A stretch of 64,000 nt of DNA from Erysipelotrichaceae bacterium (GCA_017404205.1 JAFRCV010000014.1:1-64000); one strand, 5' to 3'; shown: positions 51,389-60,584, counted from the first letter of the stretch. A program made the numbers and translations. The notes: generated by a model from the sequence alone, not told the origin.

Positions 51389-52696
51389 ATGCTAAGAAGA
51401 AAAGTTATTCGAGAATTAGAAAAATGGACTTCTACGAAGAATAATAAGTGTTTAATTGTTCAAGGGGCAAGGCAAATTGGAAAAACTTATATAATTGAAA
51501 AGTTCGCTGAAGAAAAATATGAAGAACTATTAGAAATAAATTTCAAGCAAACGCCTTCTTTAAAAGACATCTTTTCTGGTGATTTGGTAGTAGAGAATAT
51601 GATTACTGCTCTTCGTTTTCGTTTTCCTAATAAGAAGATAATGCCAAAAAAGACATTATTATTTTTTGATGAGATACAAGAATGTGAAGAAGCAATAACA
51701 TCATTAAAATTTTGGGCAATAGATAACCAATATGATGTAATAGCATCTGGGTCTTTGCTAGGAATAGATTATAAAAGAGCTTCATCATATCCCGTTGGCT
51801 ATGTTGACTATATTAAAATGAACAGTTTGGATTTTGAAGAATTTTTATGGGGCATTGGTATTAGCGAAGAATTAATAGATTCCTTGCGTTCATATCTTGA
51901 TTTAAGAAAGCCAATACCCGATGCAATCAATAAACAAATAATGGATTATTATAGGCTGTATATTGCTATTGGTGGCATGCCAGAAGTAGTGCAAAAATAT
52001 ATTGATACAAAAGATTTTAAAGAAGTAGATAAGATACAAAGAAATCTTCTTTTGGGTTATCAATATGACATTGCTCATTATGCAAGTTCAGAAGAAAAGA
52101 TTAAAGCTGAAAAATGTTACTTGACTTTAGCTAGACAGTTATTAGATAAAGAAAATCATAAATTTCAATATAAGGAAATAGAAACAGGGGCTAGAGCTCA
52201 AAAGTATTATTCTAGTATTGAATGGCTATTAAGAGCAGATATGATTTTTTTGTGTAATAAAGTAAGTGAAATTAAATACGATTTAAGTGATTATGCAAAA
52301 GATGATTTTTTTAGAGCATATACAACAGATTTGTCATTGCTTATTTCAATGAGAGATTATTCTTTTAAACAGCAAATTGTTGAAAATACTATTTTAGGAA
52401 ATTCAAAAGGTGGAATTTATGAATGTGCTATAGCTGATGCACTATATAAAAAAGGCCATCAACTATATTTCTATAAGAATGAAACAGCAAAGAAAGAATT
52501 AGACTTTATAATTCAAATTAATGGAAAAATAGTGCCTATTGAAGTAAAAAGTAGTAATTCCAAGGCGGCATCATTAACAAGCATTATAAGCAAATACAAC
52601 AACATTTCTTATGCCTACAAATTCATTGATGGAAACATAGGAATTAGTGAAGGAAACATTATAACTCTTCCTTTATACATGGCAGCTTTTATATAA
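51389..52696 (+). CDS. AAA ATPase with C-terminal DUF4143/nuclease-like domain (cassette C)
   Basis: A 435-residue protein, same subgroup as cassette A. Walker A is QGARQIGKTYIIEKFA, Walker B is LLFFDEIQE, then SGSLLGIDYKR, GGMPEVV and the C-terminal KELDFIIQI ... VPIEVKSSNSK with the Asp...Glu-x-Lys pattern. Overall similarity to A is obvious in the motifs, but the sequences are well diverged, so this is not a recent duplication. AGGAG before the ATG. The DUF2971 gene starts 4 nt after the stop. Confidence 0.88.
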   Translation: MLRRKVIRELEKWTSTKNNKCLIVQGARQIGKTYIIEKFAEEKYEELLEINFKQTPSLKDIFSGDLVVENMITALRFRFPNKKIMPKKTLLFFDEIQECEEAITSLKFWAIDNQYDVIASGSLLGIDYKRASSYPVGYVDYIKMNSLDFEEFLWGIGISEELIDSLRSYLDLRKPIPDAINKQIMDYYRLYIAIGGMPEVVQKYIDTKDFKEVDKIQRNLLLGYQYDIAHYASSEEKIKAEKCYLTLARQLLDKENHKFQYKEIETGARAQKYYSSIEWLLRADMIFLCNKVSEIKYDLSDYAKDDFFRAYTTDLSLLISMRDYSFKQQIVENTILGNSKGGIYECAIADALYKKGHQLYFYKNETAKKELDFIIQINGKIVPIEVKSSNSKAASLTSIISKYNNISYAYKFIDGNIGISEGNIITLPLYMAAFI

Positions 52697-52700
52697 AATT

Positions 52701-53702
52701 ATGGCAAAACTTAGAAATAAAGATAAAAATGAAATAATAAACAAACAAATATCAAGATTATCAGGTTATCATAAAGCCGATGATTTTAGTATGCTTGAGC
52801 ATTGTCCAAAAAAGTTCTATAAATATTGTAGATTTGATGAGGAACATCATTATTTAGACGCACTAGAAAAACAATTTTTATATTTAAATCCGTTAAACAA
52901 TATGGACGATCAATTTGAAGGGACACTTAGTATTGATATTTCAGGCAAAGAGGATTACATAAAAAATAAATATTTTAAAAAAATAATAAAAAAAGAATTT
53001 AAAAATAAAGATAAAGAATATGAAAAACTAATTAAAATTTCAGATGATTGTGAAACTTATAATGAAACAGTTAATAAAATTATAGAAATTGCGAGAAAAG
53101 AAGGCAAGGAAGAAGAAATCATCAAAATTCAAAAAAAGATTGATAACATTGATTTTAAGAAGCTTTTAAAAGAATTTCTCAGTCTCATTTTCAACAACAA
53201 TAAAAAGTTCGGAGCTAGTTCACTATGCGAAGTAAATAATAGTCAAATAATGTGGCAAATGTATGGAGATAACTACAAAGGATTTATTGTTGAATACTCC
53301 GTTGACAAAAACGACACAGCATTCTTAAAAAGATTATTTCCAGTAGTATATAAAGAAAACAGAAGCTTTAATCCGATTGAGCTATTTTTGAAAATCTTAT
53401 TAAAACCAAGTGAAGATGATTATCATAAGCAATTAATAAGAAAATTTATTATTAAATCATTAGTAACAAAGAATAAAGAATGGAAAATTCAAAAAGAATG
53501 GAGAGTTATAGAAAAAGCGGGAGATACAATTGAATCGCCAAAGATAACAGGTGTATATTTATGCACAAAAGGCAAAGAAAATGATAAAGAGTATCAAAAG
53601 AACTTATCAGAAGTATTAAGAATCCAAGAAAAGTTAGGATTTAATATATACGATTGTTATTTTGATTATGAAGAAACGAAATTAAAATACAATGCTTTTT
53701 AA
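52701..53702 (+). CDS. DUF2971-family protein
   Basis: A 333-residue protein with FYKYCRFDEEHHYLDALEKQFLYLNPLNNMDDQFEG at the start, SLCEVNNSQIMWQMYGDNYKGFIVEYS in the middle, and EWKIQKEWRV near the end: the order and spacing of DUF2971. A Lys/Glu-rich helical insertion lies at ~85-155. The function of the family is unknown, and it is often seen in variable or defence-like regions. No ribosome site of its own is seen, so it is probably coupled to ATPase C. Confidence 0.8.
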   Translation: MAKLRNKDKNEIINKQISRLSGYHKADDFSMLEHCPKKFYKYCRFDEEHHYLDALEKQFLYLNPLNNMDDQFEGTLSIDISGKEDYIKNKYFKKIIKKEFKNKDKEYEKLIKISDDCETYNETVNKIIEIARKEGKEEEIIKIQKKIDNIDFKKLLKEFLSLIFNNNKKFGASSLCEVNNSQIMWQMYGDNYKGFIVEYSVDKNDTAFLKRLFPVVYKENRSFNPIELFLKILLKPSEDDYHKQLIRKFIIKSLVTKNKEWKIQKEWRVIEKAGDTIESPKITGVYLCTKGKENDKEYQKNLSEVLRIQEKLGFNIYDCYFDYEETKLKYNAF

Positions 53703-53706
53703 ACAA

Positions 53707-53732
53707 TTAAGCCAAAGGCATTGGTTTATCTT
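53707..53732 (+). terminator. possible weak terminator
   Basis: TTAAGCCAA, loop AGGCA, TTGGTTTA followed by a T-rich stretch. It has a G-T pair and a short T run. It overlaps the -35 box of the capsule promoter. Confidence 0.35.
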
Positions 53733-53750
53733 TAATAATTGTTTTATAAT
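53721..53750 (+). promoter_or_regulatory. promoter of the capsule cluster
   Basis: TTGGTT (53721-53726), 18-nt spacer, TATAAT (53745-53750). AAAGGA (53767-53772) and ATG 53781 follow. Confidence 0.62.
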
Positions 53751-53780
53751 AGTAATAATAGTTTATAAAGGATTTTGGAT

Positions 53781-55724
53781 ATGAAAAAAATTAAGCTTGA
53801 ACGTTGGAAAATAATATCTATTTTTTTAATTATATATGATGCAATAGCACTAAACTTTTCATACTTCTTTGCGTTATGGGTAAGATTTGATGGGGCATTT
53901 GGTTCGATTCCTGGAGAATACTATGATGCTTTTGTTAGATTTATGCCAATTCATACAATTGTCTGTTTATTGGCATTTTGGTTTATTAAACTTTATAAAT
54001 CTGTATGGCGATACGCATCTATTTATGAACTTGGAAGAATTTTAGAAGGCACAATTGTAAGCTTAATCGTTCAGATAATTGGTGCTTTTATATTTGAGAG
54101 AATGCCTCTTTCTTATTATTTAATAGGTCCAGTCATTTTACTTGTCTTGTTGATGGTCGCAAGATTTTCTCATCGTTTTTATTTATTGATTAATCATTTA
54201 GCAAACAAGAACAATAAAACTGGAAGGAAAATTATGTTAATTGGAGCTGGTTCTGCAGGTCAGTTAATCCTAAAAGATATTTCTAGCAGCATTGATAAAA
54301 AAGATGAAGTTAAATGCATCATTGATGATGATTCAAATATTCGAGGCAGATATCTAGATAATGTACCTATAGTTGGTGGTAGAGATGATATCTTAAGGAA
54401 TGTTGAAAAATACAGCATTGATACTATAATGCTTGCAATTCCTTCACTTAAAACTAATGATCAAAGAGACATTTTAAATATATGTAATGAAACAAACTGT
54501 AAGATATTAGTGCTTCCAAAGGAATATGTTAATAGCTTCGACAATGTTGGCGTTAAAGACTTAAAAGAAGTTTCAATTGAAGATTTATTAGGAAGAGAAA
54601 CAGTAAAAACTGATTTAAAAGAAGTATTTGAATACATCAATAATAAAGTTATTTTAGTTACTGGCGCTGGTGGCTCTATTGGTTCTGAACTATGTAGACA
54701 AATAGCTAAACACAATCCTAAGCAATTAATCATATTTGATATCTATGAAAATAATGCTTATGATATACAACTTGAATTAAAAGAAAAATATCCATCTTTA
54801 GATTTAGTTACATTAATTGGATCAATAAGAGATTCAAGAAGAATCTTCGAAGTTTTTAAAACATATAGACCAAATATTGTTTATCATGCTGCAGCGCATA
54901 AACATGTTCCATTAATGGAAGATAGTCCATGTGAAGCGATAAAGAATAATACCATTGGAACATATAAAACTGCTTATGCAGCAATGCTAAATGGTTGTGA
55001 AAGATTTGTTTTAATTTCAACAGACAAAGCTGTAAATCCTACAAATGTTATGGGTGCATCTAAAAGATTATGTGAAATGGTTATTCAAGCTTTTGACAAG
55101 AAGATTAAGGAAGGAAAAGCTAATGAGATACCGCAATTATTTACACATGAAGACATTAATTTAAAAAAGAATAAAGATATCGATTATAAGAATATTAAAA
55201 CAGAATTTGTAGCTGTAAGATTTGGCAATGTTTTAGGTTCTAATGGGTCTGTACTACCAATATTTAAGAAACAAATAGAGAAAGGTGGGCCAGTTACGGT
55301 TACCCATCCAGATATTGTTAGATATTTTATGACAATACCCGAAGCTGTGAGCTTAGTTTTATTGGCTGGAACATATGCTAAGGGTGGTGAAATATTTGTA
55401 TTAGATATGGGCTCACCAGTCAAAATTGAAACATTGGCAAGAAACCTAATTAAAGCTATGGGACATCAACCTAATGTTGATATTAAGATTGTATATTCTG
55501 GTTTAAGACCAGGAGAAAAGTTATATGAAGAAAAACTGATGGATGAGGAAGGCTTAAAGAAAACTAATAACGATTTAATTTTTATTGGCAACCCTATTCC
55601 ATTTGACATAAATAAATTCTTTGTAGAATTAAAAGATTTAATGGAATTTGCCTATGATAATAAAGATGGCATAAAAGATCAAATATCTGCTATGGTTGAT
55701 ACTTATCATGCAGAAAATCTATAA
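53781..55724 (+). CDS. membrane nucleotide-sugar 4,6-dehydratase (CapD/PglF/WbpM type)
   Basis: A 647-residue protein: four N-terminal helices (to ~115), a first Rossmann domain (LIGAGSAGQLIL), then the catalytic short-chain dehydrogenase domain with TGAGGSIGSELCRQI near 295, the catalytic stretch STDKAVNPTNVMGASKR near 420, and GEKLYEEKL near the end. The family turns UDP-GlcNAc into the 4-keto-6-deoxy sugar at the membrane, the first step to bacillosamine-like or fucosamine-like sugars. The aminotransferase, phosphoglycosyl transferase and acetyltransferase genes behind it fit. An in-frame TTG at 53775 is less likely than ATG 53781. Confidence 0.93.
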   Translation: MKKIKLERWKIISIFLIIYDAIALNFSYFFALWVRFDGAFGSIPGEYYDAFVRFMPIHTIVCLLAFWFIKLYKSVWRYASIYELGRILEGTIVSLIVQIIGAFIFERMPLSYYLIGPVILLVLLMVARFSHRFYLLINHLANKNNKTGRKIMLIGAGSAGQLILKDISSSIDKKDEVKCIIDDDSNIRGRYLDNVPIVGGRDDILRNVEKYSIDTIMLAIPSLKTNDQRDILNICNETNCKILVLPKEYVNSFDNVGVKDLKEVSIEDLLGRETVKTDLKEVFEYINNKVILVTGAGGSIGSELCRQIAKHNPKQLIIFDIYENNAYDIQLELKEKYPSLDLVTLIGSIRDSRRIFEVFKTYRPNIVYHAAAHKHVPLMEDSPCEAIKNNTIGTYKTAYAAMLNGCERFVLISTDKAVNPTNVMGASKRLCEMVIQAFDKKIKEGKANEIPQLFTHEDINLKKNKDIDYKNIKTEFVAVRFGNVLGSNGSVLPIFKKQIEKGGPVTVTHPDIVRYFMTIPEAVSLVLLAGTYAKGGEIFVLDMGSPVKIETLARNLIKAMGHQPNVDIKIVYSGLRPGEKLYEEKLMDEEGLKKTNNDLIFIGNPIPFDINKFFVELKDLMEFAYDNKDGIKDQISAMVDTYHAENL

Positions 55725-55782
55725 AGGATTAATTTTTAAGTAAAAATATCATAAAATATTCTTATTGATAGGAGCGCTCCAT

Positions 55783-57048
55783 ATGGATTTTTTAAATGAT
55801 GCACGTTTTTTAGGTATTAAGCCTTTTAAAGAAAAAGTTTGGTTAAGTAGTCCTACTATGCATGGTGAAGAACAAAAATGGGTAGATGAGGCAATTTTAA
55901 CTAATTGGGTAAGCACTGTTGGCGAAAATATAGATGCAGTTGAAAGACAATTGGCTGAATATATAGGTGTTAAATATGCTGTAGGTTTAGCTAATGGAAC
56001 TTCAGCACTTCATTTAGCAACTAAATTAGCTGCTGAAAAAATATACGGTAGAACTTTACCTAATGAAGGAACTTTAAAAGGAAGACGTGTATTATGTAGT
56101 GATTTAACATTTGCTGCTTCAATCAATCCTGTTGCTTATGAAGATGGTGAAGCTATCTTTATTGATACTGAAAAAGATACTTGGAACATGGATCCAAAAG
56201 CACTAAGAAAAGCTTTTGAATTATATCCTGATGTTAAACTTGTGGTAATTGCTCATTTATATGGTGTTCCAGGCAAAATGCAAGAATTAAAAGCGATATG
56301 TGATGAACATAACGCCTTAATTGTTGAAGATGCTGCTGAATCGCTTGGTGCAAAATATAAATTAGATGGACAATGGGTAGAAACAGGATCTCTTGGCAAT
56401 TTTAATTGCATCTCTTTTAATGGAAATAAAATAATCACTGGATCAAGTGGCGGTTTATTTTTAACAAACAGTAAAGAAGATGCTGATAAGATTAGAAAAT
56501 GGTCTACTCAGAGTAGAGAATTAGCGCCTTGGTATCAACATGAAGAAATTGGTTATAACTACCGTATGAGCAATATTATTGCGGGTGTAATTAGAGGGCA
56601 AATTCCGTATTTAGATGAACATATTAGTCAAAAAAGAGCTATATGGGAAAGATATGCTAAAGGTCTTGCTGATTTGCCAGTGAAGATGAATCCATGGGAT
56701 AAAGAAAATAGTATTCCTAATTTTTGGCTAAGTTGTTTGATTATCGATGAAGATGCTTTAGCTTTTATGGAACGTGGCAACACAGATTATAATTACAAAC
56801 ACGAAGATGGAAAGTCATCTCCTCAAGAAATCCTTGAGGCGATAACAGCAATTAATGCTGAAGGCAGACCTATTTGGAAGCCTATGCATATGCAGCCTAT
56901 TTATAAAAACAATATATTTATCAAGGAATCACAATTAGATGTAGGTGCTGACATATTTAATCGTGGCTTATGTTTACCTAGCGATAATAAGATGACACCT
57001 GAACAACAAGATATAATTATTGATGTAATTCATAGATGTTTTAAATAA
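55783..57048 (+). CDS. DegT/DnrJ/EryC1-family aminotransferase (sugar 4-aminotransferase)
   Basis: A 421-residue fold-type I PLP enzyme. GLANGTSALHLA binds PLP phosphate, VEDAAESLGA carries the Asp, and Lys in SFNGNKIITGSSGG is the Schiff base. The N-terminus KEKVWLSSPTMHGEEQKWV fits PglE-like enzymes that aminate the 4-keto sugar made by the preceding dehydratase. The Shine-Dalgarno AGGAG lies in the palindrome GGAGCGCTCC (55771-55780), which could mask it. The upstream in-frame TTG at 55765 is unlikely. Confidence 0.93.
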   Translation: MDFLNDARFLGIKPFKEKVWLSSPTMHGEEQKWVDEAILTNWVSTVGENIDAVERQLAEYIGVKYAVGLANGTSALHLATKLAAEKIYGRTLPNEGTLKGRRVLCSDLTFAASINPVAYEDGEAIFIDTEKDTWNMDPKALRKAFELYPDVKLVVIAHLYGVPGKMQELKAICDEHNALIVEDAAESLGAKYKLDGQWVETGSLGNFNCISFNGNKIITGSSGGLFLTNSKEDADKIRKWSTQSRELAPWYQHEEIGYNYRMSNIIAGVIRGQIPYLDEHISQKRAIWERYAKGLADLPVKMNPWDKENSIPNFWLSCLIIDEDALAFMERGNTDYNYKHEDGKSSPQEILEAITAINAEGRPIWKPMHMQPIYKNNIFIKESQLDVGADIFNRGLCLPSDNKMTPEQQDIIIDVIHRCFK

Positions 57049-57049
57049 T

Positions 57050-57745
57050 ATGCAACACAAAAAGACTTTTTATGAAAAATATATAAAGAGAATACTAGAT
57101 ATTATTTGTGCATTATTGGCCATAATTGTTTTTGCTTGGCTTTATATAATTATAGCTATTTTGGTAAGAATTAAATTAGGTAAGCCAGTTATATTCAAGC
57201 AAGCAAGACCCGGCAAAAATGAAAAGATTTTTAATATGTATAAATTCAGATCAATGTCTAATGAAAAAGATGAAAATGGCAGTTTATTATCAGATGAAGA
57301 AAGACTTGGAACTTTTGGAAAATTTTTAAGATCAACATCTCTTGATGAACTTCCTGAAGCCTTTAATGTATTAAAAGGAGATATGTCTATAATAGGGCCT
57401 AGACCACAATTAGTGAAAGATATGGTTTTTATGGACGATAGACAAAGAATGCGCCATATCGTAAGACCAGGAATTAGTGGTTTAGCACAGATTAAAGGAA
57501 GAAATGCGATATCTTGGGAAGAAAAAATAGATTGGGATTTGAAATATATTGAGCATATAACTTTTATTAACGATTTTAAAATCGTTTTAGAAACCGCTAA
57601 ACAAGTATTTATTAAGAAAAAAGACAATGACCAAATAGATATTACTGATGACTTTGGTGATGCTTTACTTAAAAGTGGCAAAATTACAAAAGAAGAATAT
57701 GATAAGAAGCAAAAAGAAGCTTTAGATTTAATCTCAAGAAAATAA
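57050..57745 (+). CDS. phosphoglycosyl transferase (bacterial sugar transferase, PglC/WcaJ type)
   Basis: A 231-residue monotopic enzyme: one N-terminal hydrophobic stretch (~14-38), ARPGKNEKIFNMYKFRSM, the catalytic Asp-Glu in STSLDELPEAFNVLKGDMS, GPRPQL and RPGISGLAQIKGRN. It moves a sugar phosphate from UDP-sugar to undecaprenyl phosphate and so starts each repeat unit. It is of the short class without the extra membrane domain. It starts 1 nt after the aminotransferase stop. Its own stop abuts the stop of the convergent acetyltransferase gene. Confidence 0.94.
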   Translation: MQHKKTFYEKYIKRILDIICALLAIIVFAWLYIIIAILVRIKLGKPVIFKQARPGKNEKIFNMYKFRSMSNEKDENGSLLSDEERLGTFGKFLRSTSLDELPEAFNVLKGDMSIIGPRPQLVKDMVFMDDRQRMRHIVRPGISGLAQIKGRNAISWEEKIDWDLKYIEHITFINDFKIVLETAKQVFIKKKDNDQIDITDDFGDALLKSGKITKEEYDKKQKEALDLISRK

Positions 57746-58243
57746 TTATTCAATAGTGTTGTTAATATAATCTTTTGTAGCGAATTCAACGCTTTTGATT
57801 ATTCCAGGGTTTCCAATTACAATGCTGTGATCAGGGACATCAAAATTTACATAAGCATTTGGGGCGATTAAAACATCTGTCCCTATTTTTATATTTCCAA
57901 CTATTGTAGCATTTATGCCAATCCAAACATTATCTGAAATTGTTGGACAACCTTTGCGCTTTCCTCTATTTTCTTGGCCAATTGTTACGCCTTTATGAAT
58001 ATTGACGTTTTTACCAATGACTGCATTAGGATTTATAGTGATGTTATAAGGATGGCCAATATATAAACCACCGCTAACTTTTGTTTTTGGAGATAAATCA
58101 ATATGCCTTCTGTGACTTAAATAATAATATACAATTCTAAAAAATAACTTAAAAAATCTAGCTTCTTGCGCTTTTCTAAAAAAATATTGAAATAAAGGCG
58201 CTTTATTTTGATATCTACATTTATCCATTTTCCATAATGTCAT
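57746..58243 (-). CDS. hexapeptide-repeat acetyltransferase (serine acetyltransferase/CysE-like)
   Basis: A 165-residue protein: a helical N-terminus (1-50), then a left-handed beta-helix of I-G-x-x-x-x repeats (VSGGLYIGHPYNITINPNAVIGKNVNIHKGVTIGQ, VWIGINATIVGNIKIG) with the catalytic His in NIHKGVTIG. The family acetylates serine or sugars with acetyl-CoA. In this cluster an acetylated sugar is more likely, perhaps the amino sugar made by the upstream enzymes. It is on the opposite strand to all neighbours. Confidence 0.88.
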   Translation of the reverse strand: MTLWKMDKCRYQNKAPLFQYFFRKAQEARFFKLFFRIVYYYLSHRRHIDLSPKTKVSGGLYIGHPYNITINPNAVIGKNVNIHKGVTIGQENRGKRKGCPTISDNVWIGINATIVGNIKIGTDVLIAPNAYVNFDVPDHSIVIGNPGIIKSVEFATKDYINNTIE

Positions 58244-58329
58244 ATTATCTACCTACTTTATAAGAATATTATATGTTTTTTATAATCAATAAAAAACTAC
58301 CTCACATTTTTTATTTTTCAAAATAATAT

Positions 58330-58465
58330 TATAATTAATATAGGTATCTAAGAGGTATCTATTTTAATAGACTTTTTATATTGGGCTAGTAGATTTACTA
58401 CAGTTTAATAAAAAAGTTGTTTTATAGATAAAAAAGTCCGTAATTGGACTAGCCTTTTTATACAC
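58330..58465 (+). promoter_or_regulatory. promoter and structured leader of the glycosyltransferase operon
   Basis: TATAAT at 58330-58335 would start RNA near 58342. The leader then holds two copies of AGGTATCT (58342-58349, 58353-58360, period 11). A hairpin TCTATT/AATAGA (58358-58371) follows, with CTTTTT after it. Next come GTAG/CTAC and AGTCC/GGACT hairpins. A closing pair GGCTAGT (58384-58390) with ACTAGCC (58448-58454) shares bases with GGACT and is followed by TTTTTAT. Competing terminator and anti-terminator forms are possible. The 234-nt gap holds no gene. Confidence 0.5.
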
Positions 58466-58477
58466 TTTTATAAAAAA

Positions 58478-59275
58478 ATGAATGAATTAGTATCAATAAT
58501 AATGCCTTCTTATAATACGGCGAAATATATTTCAGATTCTATCAATTCTATAATCAAACAAACTTATAGCAATTGGGAATTAATAGTAGTTGATGATTGT
58601 TCAACAGATGACTCTATTGAAATCATCAAATCTTTTAATGACAATCGAATCAAACTATTATTAAATGAAAAAAATTCTGGAGCAGCCATATCAAGAAACA
58701 AAGCATTAAAAGAAGCAAAAGGAAAATGGATTGCCTTTTTAGATTCTGATGATCTATGGGTAGAAAATAAACTTGAAAAACAAATTAAGTTTATGGAAGA
58801 GAATGGTTATGCATTTACTTTTACAGATTATAGAATTTGTTTAAATGGTAGATGGGAACCATATATTAATATTGCTCCTAGTGTTATTGATAAAAGAAAA
58901 ATGTACAATTATTGTTATTTTTCAACAATAACTGTAATGTATGATCGGGAGAAAATAGGATTAATACAAATTGCTGATCTAAAGAAGAATAATGATTACG
59001 CTATGTGGCTACAAATCATTGAAAAAAGTAAGGCTTATAGGCTTCCTGAATGTCTTTCTTTCTATATTAAACATAGTGGTTCAATTTCAACAGATCGTTT
59101 CTCAAAACTTATTAAAAGTCATTATTTGTTATTTAGAAAAGGCATGAATAAAGGCGCATTTACCTCTTGTATACTAACAATTAATAATTTATTCCACGGA
59201 TTATTAAAGAAAATATTTTATAAAAAATCTATAGAAAAATATGGATTCAAGGGAGATGAAGATGTCATTGTATAA
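58478..59275 (+). CDS. family 2 glycosyltransferase
   Basis: A 265-residue GT-A enzyme: VSIIMPSYNTAKYISDSINSI, VVDDCSTDDS, NSGAAISRNKAL and the DXD site AFLDSDDLW near residue 90. It adds a sugar to the growing lipid-linked unit in the cytoplasm. No ribosome site is seen before the ATG. Its last 14 nt overlap the start of the next gene. Confidence 0.92.
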   Translation: MNELVSIIMPSYNTAKYISDSINSIIKQTYSNWELIVVDDCSTDDSIEIIKSFNDNRIKLLLNEKNSGAAISRNKALKEAKGKWIAFLDSDDLWVENKLEKQIKFMEENGYAFTFTDYRICLNGRWEPYINIAPSVIDKRKMYNYCYFSTITVMYDREKIGLIQIADLKKNNDYAMWLQIIEKSKAYRLPECLSFYIKHSGSISTDRFSKLIKSHYLLFRKGMNKGAFTSCILTINNLFHGLLKKIFYKKSIEKYGFKGDEDVIV

Positions 59276-60584
59276 AAAGATTTTAGCTGGCGAAGAAAAG
59301 CTTGCTGTTGTTGGACTTGGTTATGTTGGAATGCCAATTGCTGTCGCTTTTGCGAAAAAAGGCATTAGTGTCATTGGCTTTGATTTAAACGAAAAGAAGA
59401 TTAACATGTATAAATCTGGAATTGATCCAACGATGGAAGTTGGGAACGATGTAATAAGCAAAACAACAATTAATTTCACAAATAATGAAAGCGATTTAAA
59501 GAATGCTAAGTTTCATGTTGTCGCTGTTCCAACACCAGTCAATAGCGATCATACACCAGATTTAACTCCTGTTATAAGTGCATCTGAAATAGTTGGTCGC
59601 AATCTAGCACCAGGTGCAATTGTAGTATATGAGTCTACCGTTTATCCTGGTTGCACAGAAGATGTTTGTATTCCTATTTTAGAAAAAGAGAGCGGTTTGA
59701 AATGTGGTGTCGATTTTAAAGTTGGTTATTCTCCAGAGAGGATTAATCCAGGAGATAAAGTTCACCGTTTAGAGAACATCCATAAAATTGTTTCTGGAAT
59801 TGACAAAGAATCTTTAGATACCATCAAGGCTGTTTATGATTTAGTTATTGAAGTTGGTACTTATCCTGTTTCAAATTTAAGAACCGCTGAAGCAATAAAG
59901 GTTGTCGAAAACAGCCAAAGAGATATCAATATCGCATTCATGAATGAATTAGCTATGGTTTTTGACAAAATGGACATTGACACAAATGAAGTTGTTGATG
60001 GTATGAATACAAAATGGAATGCGCTTGGATTTAGACCAGGACTTGTTGGCGGACATTGTATTGGAGTTGATCCATATTATTTTACATATCAAGCTGAAAA
60101 ACTTGGATATCATAGTCAAATCATTCTAAATGGAAGAATTGTAAATGACAATATGGGAGCCTACATTGCTGAAGCTGCTATTAAAAAAATGATAGAGGCT
60201 TCACAAGCACCAAAAAATAGCAAAGTTGTAATACTTGGTTTGACATTCAAAGAAAACTGTCCTGATACGAGAAATAGCAAAGTTAACGACATAATCAAGA
60301 AATTAAATGAATATGGAATTAAGCCTCAAGTGGTAGATCCTTGGGCATCAAAAGAGGAAGCTAAGCGTGAATATGGAGTAGAACTAAAAGATTTAAATGA
60401 TATTAAAGATGCCGATTGCATAATTGTTGCAGTAGCGCATAAAGAATTCAGAGAACTTGGTTTAGATAATATCAACTCATTATTTAAAAATATTCCTAAT
60501 AATCAAAAAGTATTAATAGATGTAAAAGGAATATACGACATCAATGACCTAAGAAAATCGGGAATGAATTGGTGGAGATTATAA
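59262..60584 (+). CDS. nucleotide-sugar dehydrogenase (UDP-N-acetyl-hexosamine 6-dehydrogenase, WbpO/VipA type)
   Basis: A 440-residue enzyme: NAD loop VVGLGYVGMPIAVAFA, YSPERINPGDK, the catalytic Cys in VGGHCIGVDPYY and the C-terminal UDP-binding half with GLTFKENCPDTRNSK. The family oxidises the 6-OH of a UDP-HexNAc to a uronic acid in two NAD-dependent steps. The polymer therefore probably contains an acidic amino sugar. ATG 59262 is preferred over in-frame ATGs at 59241 and 59256 because AAGGGAG ends 6 nt before it. Confidence 0.93.
   Translation: MSLYKKILAGEEKLAVVGLGYVGMPIAVAFAKKGISVIGFDLNEKKINMYKSGIDPTMEVGNDVISKTTINFTNNESDLKNAKFHVVAVPTPVNSDHTPDLTPVISASEIVGRNLAPGAIVVYESTVYPGCTEDVCIPILEKESGLKCGVDFKVGYSPERINPGDKVHRLENIHKIVSGIDKESLDTIKAVYDLVIEVGTYPVSNLRTAEAIKVVENSQRDINIAFMNELAMVFDKMDIDTNEVVDGMNTKWNALGFRPGLVGGHCIGVDPYYFTYQAEKLGYHSQIILNGRIVNDNMGAYIAEAAIKKMIEASQAPKNSKVVILGLTFKENCPDTRNSKVNDIIKKLNEYGIKPQVVDPWASKEEAKREYGVELKDLNDIKDADCIIVAVAHKEFRELGLDNINSLFKNIPNNQKVLIDVKGIYDINDLRKSGMNWWRL

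Noticed and set aside
47081-53702. Insertion sequence or integrative element
   Set aside because: No transposase, integrase or flanking target duplication was seen. The palindromes and repeats sit at promoters, not at element ends.
57142-57789. 215-residue open frame on the minus strand
   Set aside because: It lies wholly opposite the phosphoglycosyl transferase, which carries all family motifs. The antisense frame is Ser/Leu/Ile-rich with no recognisable domain.
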